Below are positions 21,705-35,200 of a stretch of DNA of 64,000 nt, piece after piece. The DNA comes from Acanthacorydalis orientalis. Taxonomy: Eukaryota > Arthropoda > Insecta > Megaloptera > Corydalidae. Below the pieces are notes generated by a model, which made no database searches, was not told where the DNA came from, and saw only the letters and a list, made by a program, of their open reading frames with translations. Position 1 is the first letter of the stretch. Every line of letters starts with the position of its first letter. The stretch covers positions 13,189,500-13,253,499 of the forward strand of contig CM068316.1 in the NCBI GenBank assembly GCA_034766995.1, read 5' to 3'. The position numbers and the translations under genes were made by a program.

Positions 21705-24700
21705 TTCATTCATTTATGTAATTTCAGGAGGATGTAATTTGTGCAGAAGCACAATTCTGTTCCACATTTCCTACCGACCAAGTGCCTCAGCCTGTTCCGA
21801 GGGTAAGTTTGTAATTTTGTGAAGATATTTCTTTGGTAAATTTATGTAATTTGATTTGTTTGTTAGATCATTTAAAAATATTTAAATAGATTGCTTTTAA
21901 AGTATATCTTTTGAAAATATAGGACACAATCGTTTTAACAACAATGGCAGCTCCGACTGACTCCCGTGGCGCCGCCTGTCTGCCTCAGAGCGCACCCACA
22001 GTACAAGCACAAGTCTCAAGCACAGGTAAATGTTTAATTTCATTAAATTGTTTTTTTTTATTTTTGTTTCTTTTTTTTTATTTTTTAATATTAATTAAAA
22101 TTATTATTTATTTTAGGTTGTGTTACCTCCTGTGATGACTGTACTCATGTAACCTTGCAACATAATCATGTTGGGGCCGTGGATGACGCGTGCCCCGCGG
22201 AGGCACGGGGGGCTCGAGCTGGCCCCCGTGCAACCCCGTCACCCCCGTCTGTGATACCCAGCTCAAGTTGCCCCGCCGTCGTTTCCTCCCGTCCAAATAT
22301 AGCTTTGAATCAGGTACAGTTTTAACTTACACAATTTTTATTACAGTATATGTTGGTATATATTATATTTACTTATATATTTTTTTTTACTATAAAAACT
22401 ATTTTTATGTATTTTATTTTATTCTTATTTAGCTGTTTTGTATTCATTTTTATTGATAATATTAGCTGAATGACAAGATGTTATGTTAGTTGCTGATATG
22501 TTAATACTTCATTTATGATCTTGTGTTGAGCCTTCTGGTTGTTGGAATATTAGTAAAACTTGACGAAAAAAAATGTATAAATAAGATTATTTTAAATAAA
22601 AAAAAAAACTTATTTTAATTTAAAATCTTCATTTTCAGATATCTGATCAAGCAGAATACAACACAAAAACCAGAACCACTTCCACTCCTATTCCTAGCAC
22701 TGCCACAGACTGTCCTCAATCATCAGAATCCCTAGACATTTTCCTTCCCTCTTCCGGCGGCAGCTCTAATCTTAAGTATAATAATAAGATGCAATCTGTG
22801 AACGTTAATTGTAGTCTAGCCGCTAATAATGTTAGTATCGACTATAAGGGTAATGATACGTCACTGATGAAAACTACTGCTGTTACCGTACCAAAAACTG
22901 AACCACAACGTAATAGCGTGCAGTTCGACAACCGACTGTCGACGGTCTGGTTGCGGTCGATGCCGCACGCGAACAATAATAGCATTAAGTCTTTAGAAAT
23001 AGTCAATGTTAATGTTAAGAACGTTAATAAACATGGTGCTTTAATCCCGTTCCCGAATAATAAAACTTATAATAATGATAATATCTGTAGAACGAGACGA
23101 ACCGAAATTCCTGACAATGACATTCCCGTCGTCGTATTATCGCCAACTGTCCAGGGTATAAAGTACAGTAACTATTACCCACCCACATTTAGCTTTAAAC
23201 GTGAAACTTCTGAGATTGATTACGCTTCGTCAACACATATTGAAACGGATACTGTGTCGGATTTGAACATCTGGTCTGAAAACGGACCGCTAACCACAAA
23301 AGTTGCACAATGTAGCTTTGAGCAACTCATACTAGAGCAGCGTGGCTCTGCTGAGCGAGAGCGTGCTTGGGCTGCAGTTATGCACCGTCCGATTGGTCTC
23401 CGCGGTGGCGGAGAAAGCTCGCTCAATGCCGGTACAGCCGGTTGGGGCACTCCGCCCGCACCTACTGCCAATAATAATAATGGTGAGTTAATTTATTTTT
23501 CTACAAGAGTTGTTTTTATAAATGGTTAAAATAATTCTGACAAAGTATTTATTTTTTTTTTTTTGATATAATTAATTATTGTTTGTTAAAAACTTCATTT
23601 ATATTTAGTATAGCAATAATCATTTTCAAAAATACTGAATTTAATAAAATTATAATTCTTTCAGAGAATCTATACTAGGATTTGTTTGCATTGTATAAGT
23701 ATTAATTTTCATTAAATATAGAAAAATAATAGGTTTTTTAAATGTCAAATTTATTTTGATAATTAGTATTATTTTGAACAAGAACATTAATTTTACTGCT
23801 TTCAAAAAATACAGTTACACAATAATAGAAAAAATGTTTTTAATAACTGATTCAATTAATAAACAGGATGATAAAAACAGTATGGTACGATTATTTTTTT
23901 AATATAATTTTGTCAGTATTGTCATAAAGACATGAATACTTAAAAGTATATTTTTAATAGGAAACAACTCTTCTGGTTGGGGCAGCAACCCAGCTTCTCA
24001 AAATGCTAACTCTCAGAGCAACTGGAATAATAATCCTGCTCGAAATAATTCTACTGGTCCTGGACAAGGGCCTCCTACTACACAAGATGGTTAGTCTAGT
24101 TCTTTTTCTATATATTTTACTAAATTTATAAATGTATGTGCATCTATATGTAGTCATATATTGATAAATGTGTACATGTTGTGTATGTAATTGTGTGTGC
24201 GTGCGTGCATTCATATGTGTATATAGATGTGTGTATATATATTTATATATGTATGTATGTGCATGTGTGTATGTATGTATGTGTATGTGTGTGTATGTAT
24301 GTGTATGTATGTGTATGTATGTATGTATGTATATGCCAATAAATACATATGCATATATATACATATGTGACCATATCTATTTTATATATAAACAAAAAGA
24401 GGAAATCTATTCACCTTTTTTATAGGAAACACGAACAAGACAAATAATCAGAATGCAAATCAGCAACAAAATCAGAATCAGAACCAACCACCGACAACTC
24501 AGTCAAGTAATAATCAAGGTTGGAATCAGAATAATACTGGAAATAAACCACCTGGTAATTCTAATAATCAGGCAGTTACCAACCAAGGATCAAGTTCAAC
24601 TAATGCGAACACAGGAAACACTCAATCTACCAGTTCCCAAGGAAGTACAGCAACATCGACAAAACAGCAAATTGAACAATTAAATTCACTACGAGAATCT

Positions 24701-27700
24701 CTCTTCAGTCAGGACGGTTGGGGAGGGGTAAGTGCATGATTTCTAATTTGGAGATTGTTTAATACAGGCGTTAATTAACTAATATTAGTGATTTTTGTAA
24801 TTTTTAAATACTATGTTAATAGTGTTTTGGAAAAAAATCAAATGAAAAACTATTAACAAATTTGTTCTATTGTCTGAAAGGGAATAAAATTTATTTAATC
24901 TATTTGATTAGCAACATGTCAATCAAGATACAAATTGGGACATTCCATCATCACCAGAACCTGGCCAAAAAGGTGATGGACCTGGTGGAGCTCCACTATG
25001 GAAACCTCCTGTCAATAATGGTACTGAGCTTTGGGAAGCAAACTTACGTAATGGTGGCCAACCACCACCACAACCTGTTCAAAAAACTCCATGGGGTCAT
25101 ACCCCAACAACTAATATTGGAGGAACATGGGGCGAAGATGATGATGTTAGTGATTCATCTAATGTGTGGACAGGAGTGCCTAGTAATCCTCAACAATGGG
25201 GTGCTGCAGGTGGAAACGCAAACACTGGAATGTGGGGCGGTAAGTTTTAGAATTTTGATGAATATGTGTTAGTATTTTGTTAAAGTTTCATGTAAAAATG
25301 TAATACGCAGAAAAAAAATGTATTGCAGCTGCTGGACCTAAAAAAGATAATGATTGGGGTGCTGCTGGTGGAGGTGGATCTGGATGGGGAGACCCAAGAG
25401 ATCCCCGAACAGCTGCAATGGATCCACGAGATGCTATGCGTGCATCTTCAATGGATCCTAGAAGTGCTGCAGCAGCCGCTGCTGCTGCAGCTGCTGCAGG
25501 AGATCCTAGAGATTCGATGAGAATTTTAGGTAAAATATAGATATGCATTCTAATATAACCTTAATTCCATGTCACTTTATTAACTGGTAATTTACAATTT
25601 AGCTGGAGGAGATCCGATGCGTGATGGTATACGTGATCCTAGAGATATCAGAGCCTTAGCAGATATGCGTGGTGATCCTCGTGGAATTACAGGTCGTCTA
25701 AATGGTGATGCCATGTGGGGTGCTCCACCTCAACCTCCGCATCATATGGCACATCATCAGCCGCCTGGTAAAATGGTAGGTCCAGCACCAAATGGTGTTA
25801 ATCAGTGGGCTGGACCACCACCTAAAGATATGGGTATGGGAAACAAACCAACTGGTTGGGAAGAACCATCACCTCCTTCACAAAGACGTAATATGCCAAA
25901 CTTCGATGATGGTACTTCACTTTGGGGCAATCCAAATCAACAACAAAATCGTATGAGTGGTAAGTTTTAATTATTATTGAATATTGATAATCAAATACGT
26001 TATCTTGATTGACCTATTATTTAATAAGTTCTTTTGAATTCAGTAAATTAAAAAAGATGTTAATTAGAAACAAATTTTAGTGTCTTACAGTAAATGTTAA
26101 TTACATATGCGATATATAAGTGTCAACACACAAAAGTAATTTTTTTTTACCATTAGTCAAGGCTTATAATACAGTCTCAACATTGATTTCACCTTTATGA
26201 AATGTTTTTAAGTATAGTAATTAACATATATGTAAGAAATTACTTATTATTTTTTTAAATTACTTCTTATGTGATAACCTTGATTATGATTCAAAAATTT
26301 ATTTGTTTTTAATGCCCATTATAATAATTTATATTTATTTTAAAAAGCAGTGAGCATTATAAGTATCTTGGTGCAACTATTGGTTAAATACATGTGTTAT
26401 GTAAATTAATATACATAGTGATCATTTTTTTTTTTTTTTAAAATCCAATTATTGCAAAACTTCTGTCATATTTTTCATCAATCATTTTATTTAACATGCA
26501 TTCATACATTTCAAGTACAACAATATCAAATAAATATACTTATTAATTTTTAATCAGATTTATTGTGAACCTCTAGTATTGAATTTTAATTAGTGCATAT
26601 TATATAAAACAATCTCATGAATTTTATAATAATTTCATTATGAGATAACAGTAATATCGATTTGATTTAACTAGTATATGTAATATATAAAAAAATGAGG
26701 TTTTAGTTTTGTTATTTTTCTAGTTTAATTAAAAGGTGTACAGAGCATATATTAATTATTGATTCATTTTTGGAATTGATGAAGTACAATTTTTAAAACT
26801 ATTATTGTATTTATGAATTTAAATAATTTTAGACCACATTTACACTTCACTTCTTTTCATATCTTAATCATTAATTTCGACACATCTTCACAATGTTCAC
26901 TGCAGCGTCTGGAAAATTGTCTCACTGGACAGACATGCCTGCAGGGGGCCCTATGGGTGGACGTGGGGGAGCCTGTCCTCCAGGTATGGTTGGCGGTGCA
27001 GGTCGCAAGCCAGCTGATACACCTTTATGGGGTCGAAATGGTTCATGGGGCGATGAACCTACTGCACATTGGGGTGATGATGGTTGGGGAAAACCAAAAG
27101 CACCAGTTTCTGCAGCTCCTTGGGATGCTGATATTGATTGGCATAAGCAGCAAGGACCAGGTCTCAAACCAATTTCAAAAGAAATTGTTTGGGGAAGTAA
27201 ACAGTTCCGAACATTGGTGGAGATGGGATATAAGGTGATTAATATTTTATTTTTTATATGATGGTCAATGTTGGGAAGTGATTAATTTTATTGTTTTAAT
27301 TTATTAATAGAAGGAAGATGTTGAAAATGCTCTACGAATGCGAGAAATGAATGTAGATGAAGCATTAGACATGTTAAATCCATCTATTCGTCCCGGTGTT
27401 GATTCTTGGCGAGGAGGAACTGCATCATCAGCTGCAATGCAAGGTCGACATGATGATCATGCCCCGTATGATCATACTGGAGGGGCAGGACCTTATGGAG
27501 CACAAAGATTTGGACCAGGTGGTCCTGGACAATTACAATTCCCCCCAGTAAGTATAGTATAAAGAAAATAAAATTTAATGCATTGACATTGTTTTCTCAG
27601 TAATTGTAAAATATCATACAACTAACTAAATTATTTCTTGTCTTGTGAGTGTGTATATGTGTGCATGATTTACCAGTTTTTATAATACTCTTACTTATTA

Positions 27701-28707
27701 CTGATTATTATTACTCAGTAATATCATTATTTACTTTCTCATAATTTATTGCTGATTGATAATTTTCTTTCATCTAATGTACTACAATAAAAGCTTAATA
27801 TAATTTTGTCTGTGTATGATTAATATTTAGTGATATGTAATTGCAGATCATGTTCATTTGGCTGCTTAATTTGAATTATATACTATATGTATATTTATTC
27901 CGTTGATTTATTGCATTTTTTTGTGTTCATTTTCAATTTTTCATTTATAATAATGATAGTTATTGTTTAGATTGCAATTTTAAATATTTTATTCAATTAT
28001 AGGTTAAAATTAAATTTGGAATCATAAATAGATTTATATTAATATGTATGTATGTTGATAATAAATTTTGATTTTAAAATATACTTATGGATAAAATGTA
28101 ATAAAATAATAATTTACATAATGAACATTTCATTTAGTATATTTGATTTGTATTTAAACACTATCTACTAAATTTATACTAATTGGTAAATACTAGATTA
28201 ATACTAATTGATTGTTTATAATTGTATTTTGTTTTATTCTAAGTTAGTTTTAACCAGTTAATTCAAGTAATATTTGACCAATTGCAAGCATTGAATTTTC
28301 CTAAAGCATCAAGTAAATATATTTTTTTTATACTGGCAACACTTTATTTATAATTTATACTTAGTTGTTGTTGGAAATGACTCTCATCCATGTTTGATTT
28401 AGATTGATACCCTCACTCTCAAGGGCAAGTCAAATAAATAATTGTATTGTTCTACTTAATTAGATAATAAATATTTAGTCATGAGGATCATAAGGGTAAA
28501 TATCTATTTTTGAATTGTTTACTTTAGTCAATTTATTAATTGTTTATCAATTTTTTGATATTGACAATTAAAAACAAAGGAATAAATTAACAATACAAGA
28601 ATGATTAGAGGTATGTTTTTGATATTTATGAATAAGAATAAATACTGTTACTGTTTTATTTATATATATATATATATATATATAAATGTATATATATATA
28701 TAAATGT

Positions 28708-28761
<54 letters not shown>

Positions 28762-31348
28762 AAGGTATGTAACTTGGCTATTCTTAGCTTTTTTTTTACA
28801 AAAAAAATATATTATGTTGTATATGAATTTCTTATTTTTTTAATATTGTTGATAGATTTTTTATTTACTTATCATTTCCAATGAATATTCTACCAGTAAT
28901 TATACAACTAATGAATACATTTTATTTCTTTATTTTTTAGGGTGGTAATGCACCAAATATAATGAATAACATGGGAGGTAGTGGTGGCAATCCATCACTT
29001 GCATCAATTGGTAATATGTCACCAGCTGTTGTACAGAAAATGCTAACTGGAGGTGGTGCTGGAGGTGTAGGTGTTGGCGCTACTTCAGCTCAAGTTTATG
29101 GAACTGCAGGTGCTCCAGGAAGAAGTCAGCCTCAACAAGCACCACAGTCACAACCCAGCACACAACAATTACGTATGCTTGTGCAACAAATACAACTTGC
29201 AGTACAAGCAGGTTATTTGAATCATCAGGTAAAAATTATTGAATTATAATTTTATTTTACATATACAAGTATTCATTTAAATCATAATTTTTTAATTACT
29301 AAATAATTGTCTTTGCAGATACTTAATCAGCCATTGGCACCACAAACCCTCATATTGCTCAATCAATTGCTCCAAAATATAAAATTATTGCAAACATTAA
29401 TGCAACAGCATAGTATGCTTCAAACGCCAGGCTCATTAGGCGTCACTAAACCAAATTCGCAAGGATTATTACAAATATCTGTGCAAATTACCAAAACAAA
29501 ACAACAAATTAATAATTTACAGGTACGTTATTACTCATACTTAAGATAAAAAATATTTAGTTTAAATTATTCAAAAATCAGTATGAATGTATAAATGAAA
29601 TTTATTTAAAATTATAATTTCTTTTATACTTGATTTACTTTTTTTTTGTTCGCTGGAAATTTGACTTTTAAATTGAATTAAATAATTTTTTGTAAATAAT
29701 GATTGTAAGAAATAAAGTTTTATTTCAAATCAAATTATTTGTGTAAAAGTTTAATTTACAACAAAATTAGTGTATCTATAAAATGTGTAGTAAAATTGTC
29801 ATATTTTTTTTTTTATAAAAACAAGGTATTTTATTTTTTCAAGTGTTGCTATTGGTAAAAATATATATGCCTGTATATATGGATATAGAGAAAATATTTT
29901 GTATAAAAGATAGTATTCTAGTAAATGATGTTTTTATTTTTAGAATCAAATCGCTGTTAATCAAGCTCATTACGTAAAACAACAAATGGGAGGAGGTGGT
30001 GGTGCTGGACCATCTGATTTCTTCAAAGCACCAAATGTACATGATCCAATAACAGCACTTCAAAGCAATTTTACTGATTTGTCAATGAATAAGGAGCCTT
30101 CGGTTTGTAGAAAACATACTCAATGAGAATTTTTAAGTACACATTTTAAATAACAAAATTTTTAGTCTTCATACAACAGTAATCACAATCAATCTCGATT
30201 AACACAATGGATTAAATCTGATAAAGAAGATGTTGGTGTTGAATTCAGTCGTGCTCCTGGATCTGTTACTAAACCACCTGCTCCACACGCTTCTCCTTCA
30301 ATGAATCTTCTTGGTCAAACTGATGGGTAAGTTATATAATTAGGTATATTCAATTATAATGTTTTTGAAAGTATTGCATTCTATCATAATATGTTTCTTC
30401 TACAGGCCTTGGTCTACTGGCCGTTCAGCTGATGCTAGTGGATGGCCTGATACAGGAACAGATGGTCCTGATGTGACTGCTAAAGATACATGGCCATCTA
30501 CACAAGCATCTCCAGCAACTTTTACTGACCTTGTACCTGAATTTGAACCTGGAAAACCTTGGAAGGTAAACATTTATTTTGATAATTAAAAAGGTCATAA
30601 TTTTTGGAATAATAAACATATCATTGACCAGGGTAATCAAATGAAGAGTATTGAAGATGATCCGAGTATTACACCAGGCAGTGTTGTTCGCTCGCCGTTA
30701 GCGCTTGCAACAATTAAAGATACTGAAATATTTAATGCTGCACCTCCTTCCTCAGTTGCACAACAATCAAAGGCGTCTCCACCTGGTGGGGATCCATTAC
30801 AGTCGCTTAGTTTATCTTCATCTACATGGAGTTTTAATCCTCCAGCATCGACTACAAGTGCATTTACAAGGTATGGGATTTTTCATATACAATATAAACT
30901 TATAATTTATGCAATACTTTAAAAAAGAAAAATATCTTTTTAATGTTGTTTTTAATTAAATGTATAGTATTTTTTTTAATTACAGTCCTTTAAGTAAATT
31001 GGGCTCTTCAAAGGGAACTTGGGGTGATGCTCCACCACCAACTGCTGTTACATCTGAACTTTGGGGTGCTCCTATGAGCAAATCTCGTGGTCCACCACCT
31101 GGTTTAGTAGCTAAAGGTTCTGGGCTTAATGCGAGCAACAATAATACTGCTAATGGTTGGGGTGGATTAGGAGTCAGATCTGGAACAACAGCTGCTTCAT
31201 GGGGAACAGGCAATTGGGGTTCTTCTTGGTTATTACTTAGAAATTTGACTGCTCAGGTATAATAAAAAAATAAGAAAATTATAACTATTATATTTATACA
31301 TACATACGTGTGTGTGTGTGTGCGTGCGTGCATGCATGCATGCATGTG

Positions 31349-31411
<63 letters not shown>

Positions 31412-31430
31412 ATGTGTGTGTATATATATA

Positions 31431-31489
<59 letters not shown>

Positions 31490-32283
31490 ACATGCAATAC
31501 AATTACATTCTACTGTAAAATGACTGTTTGTGCTATATGTACACTTGAATTATAAAATGTATAAATAGCTCATACAACTGGTCTAGTTATCTATGATTAT
31601 AAATTAACGGATCCAATTAATGAAAAAAGTTGATTCATATACAGTTAAATGAGATTATAATTTGTTAATGTTTTTGTGTTTGTGTTTTTTATTTAAAAGA
31701 ATAATTATATTTTTGTACTTTTAGATTGATGGATCTACATTACAAACATTATGCAAACAGCATGGACCACTACAAAATTTCCATCTACATCTTAATCATG
31801 GATTTGCTTTAGCAAAGTATTCTTCCCGGGAGGAAGCTATCAAGGTAGAATTCAATTACATTAATATTTTTTTAAAATTTAGTTTCTTACACAAAAATAT
31901 TTAATATTTATGAAAAAGTTATTAATTTTTATTGCTTTTTTTGTTTATTTCAGGCCCAGACTGCTCTGAACAATTGTGTTCTCAGCAACACAACAATTCT
32001 TGCTGAATCTCCAGCTGATACAGAAGTAGCTACTCTTCTTCAGAATTTATCACAACAAAGTGGATCGAGTGGTGGTGGATGGCGTGGTGGAAAAACAGCT
32101 CCTGGAGCAGGTGGTGCTGGTTCTGATGCTTGGGGTAATGCGTGTTGGCCACCAAATGCTACAGCCACAGCAAGTTTGTGGGGAGCAGCACCTTCTACAA
32201 TGGATAGTGATGCTCAACGTGCTACTCCTTCAAGTTTAAATTCATACTTGCCTGGAGATCTACTGGGTGGTGAGTCAATGTAA
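20322..32283 (+). CDS. gw: GW182/TNRC6 family protein (gawky), complete spliced CDS, 21 coding exons
   Basis: This is the scaffold of miRNA silencing: its GW repeats bind Argonaute, and its C-terminal region recruits deadenylases and poly(A)-binding protein in cytoplasmic P-bodies. Coding exons: 20322-20408, 21728-21802, 21923-22025, 22117-22313, 22639-23482, 23961-24089, 24426-24727, 24912-25239, 25329-25529, 25603-25959, 26906-27234, 27311-27547, 28941-29228, 29319-29522, 29944-30102, 30166-30326, 30406-30565, 30632-30870, 30986-31256, 31725-31844, 31954-32283. All introns are GT-AG, every phase matches, and the sum is 5,121 nt (1,706 aa). The start ATG has an in-frame TGA at 20295 and A at -3. 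Family motifs include [10 protein letters not shown] joined to [17 protein letters not shown], a UBA-like domain, a Q-rich part, [11 protein letters not shown], and an RRM beginning [15 protein letters not shown]. The end, DLLGGESM, is as in the family. Exons 1-4 rest on splice signals and frame only, so they are the least certain. Confidence 0.93.
21622..21702. repeat. (CA)n(TA)n microsatellite in gawky intron 1
   Basis: A TA patch, then CACACACACACA, then a long TA run that ends about 25 bp before the acceptor at 21727. Confidence 0.95.
22117..22313 (+). other. gawky exon 4: Cys/His-bearing, GC-rich segment (part of CDS)
   Basis: Residues about 89-154 begin [20 protein letters not shown] and continue into a Pro/Ala/Ser-rich stretch. 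The spacing C-x3-C-x2-C-x-H-x4-H-x-H looks like a metal-binding patch, but I know of no such motif in the GW182 family. The exon is markedly GC-rich (long GC runs around 22170-22250), unlike its introns. Phase fits at both ends (1 in, 0 out), which supports it as coding. Confidence 0.7.
24190..24340. repeat. (TG)n/(TATG)n microsatellite in gawky intron 6
   Basis: Runs of TGTGTATG and GTATGTATGTATGTAT make up the middle of the intron between 24089 and 24426. Long open frames on both strands here are artefacts of the stop-free repeat. Confidence 0.93.
24692..25239 (+). other. gawky Argonaute-binding motif region (part of CDS)
   Basis: Residues about 567-688, split by the intron 24728-24911. 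[10 protein letters not shown] is followed by [17 protein letters not shown], then [20 protein letters not shown] and [20 protein letters not shown]. In Drosophila the annotated protein starts at the equivalent of this point, so everything upstream here is an extension. The regularly spaced tryptophans next to Gly, Asn or Ser are the residues that enter the Argonaute tryptophan pockets. Confidence 0.93.
25329..25959 (+). other. gawky DPR-repeat and poly-alanine segment (part of CDS)
   Basis: Exons 9 and 10 carry repeated DPR units ([17 protein letters not shown] and later [31 protein letters not shown]). An 11-residue alanine run at residues about 735-745 (25466-25498) uses mixed GCT/GCA/GCC codons. 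The segment continues to [11 protein letters not shown] and the conserved FDDGTSLWG. The DPRDIR and [12 protein letters not shown] parts are shared with Drosophila gawky. The alanine run looks lineage-specific. Confidence 0.9.
25960..26905 (+). other. gawky intron 10 (946 bp)
   Basis: GTAAGTTT donor and TTCACTGCAG acceptor, joining AG-TG to CG-TCT in phase 1. It is T-rich on the sense strand. I see no nested gene. Confidence 0.85.
27196..27373 (+). other. gawky UBA-like domain (part of CDS)
   Basis: Residues about 972-1008 read [13 protein letters not shown] (end of exon 11) and [20 protein letters not shown] (exon 12). This is the three-helix UBA-like fold found in insect and vertebrate GW182 proteins, with the MGY/MGF loop and hydrophobic helix positions in place. 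The short intron 27235-27310 divides it. Confidence 0.9.
27548..28940 (+). other. gawky intron 12 (1,393 bp) with TA microsatellite
   Basis: GTAAGTAT donor after TTC CCC CCA and TTTTTTAG acceptor. A compound TA/TATG/TG microsatellite lies at about 28660-28762. No nested gene is visible. Confidence 0.85.
29125..30102 (+). other. gawky glutamine-rich segment (part of CDS)
   Basis: Residues about 1125-1280 across exons 13-15. [20 protein letters not shown] and [20 protein letters not shown] are the conserved Q-rich segment between the UBA-like and silencing domains, which contributes to P-body localisation in this family. It is followed by KYKQQIQNLQ-like [10 protein letters not shown] and [14 protein letters not shown]. 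Confidence 0.88.
30406..32283 (+). other. gawky silencing domain with RRM (part of CDS)
   Basis: Residues about 1334-1706. [15 protein letters not shown] and [18 protein letters not shown] are conserved family blocks. [13 protein letters not shown] and [17 protein letters not shown] follow. The RRM spans about 1546-1620 ([55 protein letters not shown]). Tryptophans after the RRM (WRGG, WGNACW, LWGAAP) fit the CCR4-NOT-binding W motifs. The RRM of this family lacks RNA-binding aromatic residues. Confidence 0.9.
31301..31484. repeat. Compound TG/TGCA/TA microsatellite in gawky intron 19
   Basis: GTGTGTGTG, then CGTGCGTGCATGCATGCATG, then TA runs interrupted by TGTGTGTATGTG. It sits in the intron between the first RRM strand and the rest of the RRM. 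Confidence 0.95.
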
Positions 32284-35200
32284 TCATCATAATTTGGCCA
32301 ATGTAAATTTCTTATTAATATGACAAAGGGGATGATTTTTGATAATATATTTTAATTTTAAATATATTATTATATATTTAACTGAAAAGCTTGTACTCTA
32401 ATATTTTATATGAATATATTGCAACAGATTGAATATTAATGTAAAATTTTTATGATATAGATATATATCATGTAATTTCACATTAATTTCATATAAACTG
32501 TGATGTATTTTTGTCAAAACATTTATTGGTGACATTGTTTTTTAAACATATTATCTACCAATTAAATTGAAGTACTGAAATTGTAAAATTCTTTGGATAA
32601 AAAGGTATTTTGAAGAATTAAATTTTTGGTAAAACATTTTTTTTATCTAATGTTGAAACAACTATATTGATAATAGATGAAGTATATGATTATTGAAATG
32701 GTATATAATTGATCAATGTTTCAGAATTAAATAGTTTTAATTATGTGAAAAAATTTAACTAATTATTTAATTCTAAGAAATGTTTTAGAAAAACAATGTT
32801 TTAACAAGAATGTATTATTTGAACTTGATCATCCCTTTTATTTATATCTTATTTATACTCTACACAAACATGGACTTATTGAAATATCTCCTGTACGTAT
32901 TAAATTACTCTACTAATGGTAACAGAAACGAGTATTGACTTGTGTTAACTCACATATACAAATGGTTATAAGTCAGATCTAGAGATCACATCGATTTAAC
33001 CGATTTTAAGATAAAAAAGGTGCACGTACTTGTGAACAATGGGGACATATGTGCAAGTTTGCTTTAAAAACGTGCGCCTGTTAAAATATTTTTCCCCATC
33101 GAAAAAATTAAATATATTCAAGACTATATGACCCAAACTGTAAATTGTGATTATGGTGTACTTGCGCTCTATAGTTTTGCGCTAGTACTTTGTCTGCATA
33201 TAAATGTGATTTTGTAGTAAATATTTTGACCGTTTTCTTCATTAATAATGGACAATTATTGAAAAAAAAAATTAATCCGGTGGTACTTTTTAATATTGCA
33301 ACGTAAGTAACAAATACTTGTGATATATAGTCGACACACATCATAATAAATAATAAATAAATACCCATATATATTTATTCATAGTAGTGATATTATTTAA
33401 AAAATAAAATATAAATGGAATACATGACATGCCAATATTATATTGCAATATGTGAACTGGTTAAAAAGATCTGTCACTGAGTACAGGTTGTAAATAAATC
33501 TTCACACATTTTCTGTCAATATTGGGTAAATTCGAATATTTTTTTAAAATTCCATTTTGTAATTTTAAAATCATCTAGAATAGTATGAATGTTCATTATA
33601 GCAGTTTAGTTAAATTCATTTTAATGTTGTTTGTGATAGTAGTGAGCTCTTAAAATTTTTCTTAGTTTATTTTCTATCCTAGTTGAACTATGGTTTTAAT
33701 ATTTTCAATAAATAATAATGATTAATATATATTTTGTATTAAGTATATTTCTAGTTTAAATGTTTTTGAAATAAATTGGCCCAATGAAATTTATGTTCAA
33801 TTCTTGATATAAATGTATTCGTTATTATCATGTCATTCAATTTGTTGGATTGATATAATTCCACTTATTTAATGAAAATATTTTTAGGCGATTTTCTAAT
33901 AAATTTTTCTTTCTTGAGTTAATAAATGATTTATTTTAAAATGAATTCTGAATGAGAATTTAAAATACTTATTTAATTGATATACAAAAAATGAAAAAAC
34001 CAGCAATTCAAAATTGATTTTTATTAGTAATTCTGATTTTTTAATAACTTTTAATAATATGTTAGAAGTTTTGTTTACCTTTTGTAAAACTTATATTGTG
34101 TTTGTGTAATGAAAATTAAAATAAGTTGATTATTTATTATGAAATTGTTTATTTCTGTTTTATATAGTTAAAAAAAATCATTTGCCATCTTTGAACTTAT
34201 TGTTATTTTAATTTAATTTTTTTAATATATGTATAAGGCAATATATTTTCATGCATTTCTGGTCATAAAGTGGAGTTTTAATTTCATTTTCCAATTTTTT
34301 AAATATTTGATCTCTCAGAATATGTATATTACTTTGTGGTAGAAAATGTGAATTAAATTGTTAAGATTTTGAGAATCTTGATCTTTTCAGTTTAAGTATT
34401 TTGAATTTATTTGGAACAGTTAGTTCAAAGAAAAAAAATAGTAATTTTCAAATACAGCTTCAGAGAATTCAGTGACGGATACTTATAAAACCATTAATGA
34501 TCCCATTATTTGATATATAGACGTCTCCAGAATTGTAACTTGGTTTATTTTTTTAATCTATTGCAACGATAAGAGTTCAAAATATTATATTATTAATTAT
34601 TTAGTAATTTTATTGTTTAATTATTATCTATTCACTGTGTTTGTTATTTAACCAAATTTATTTCAATGTATTATTATTATATTATTATTATTATTGTTTA
34701 ACGAAAAGTTATTTTTTCTGTATTTTTATGTGCCTGTATGTATGATCACAAGCGATATATTGTTTTTTTTTAGACTTTAATATGTTATATTTAACTATTT
34801 TTAAAAATTGTACCTTAAATATGAGAAATAACTAGTTGATTTACTTGAATAGGTCAGATTTATACTCTATATATTTCTTGATATTTTTCTTCCCATTATT
34901 ATTATTGTTTTTGTTCGCACAAAATGACAGGAAATCAAATGCTGGAAATTTTGCGTTTAGTTTCATACCAAAGGTTTGAATACATGGAGAAATATAAAGA
35001 TTTTGTTTTAATATTTATATATAAATATCTATGTTGTGGATATCATGTAAATATCTAATGACAAACATATGCATGTATTTTTTTTCTGTTTGCCTTTTTT
35101 CTATGTAAATAATACAATTTTAAACTCATATTTGTGATATTGAATATTAGTATGTGGTTTACTGTTCTAAATACAATAAAATATAGTATCAGTTTATAAT

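Noticed and set aside
23220..23471. 83-codon minus-strand frame
   Set aside because: It lies antisense to gawky exon 5, which has consistent splice sites and a phase-matched frame.
24862..25272. 136-codon + strand frame
   Set aside because: It is an alternative frame over gawky exon 8. The QHVNQDTNW frame is the conserved one.
26813..27238. 141-codon + strand frame overlapping gawky exon 11
   Set aside because: It is a shadow frame. The frame of SHWTDM through EMGYK matches the UBA-like domain and the splice phases.
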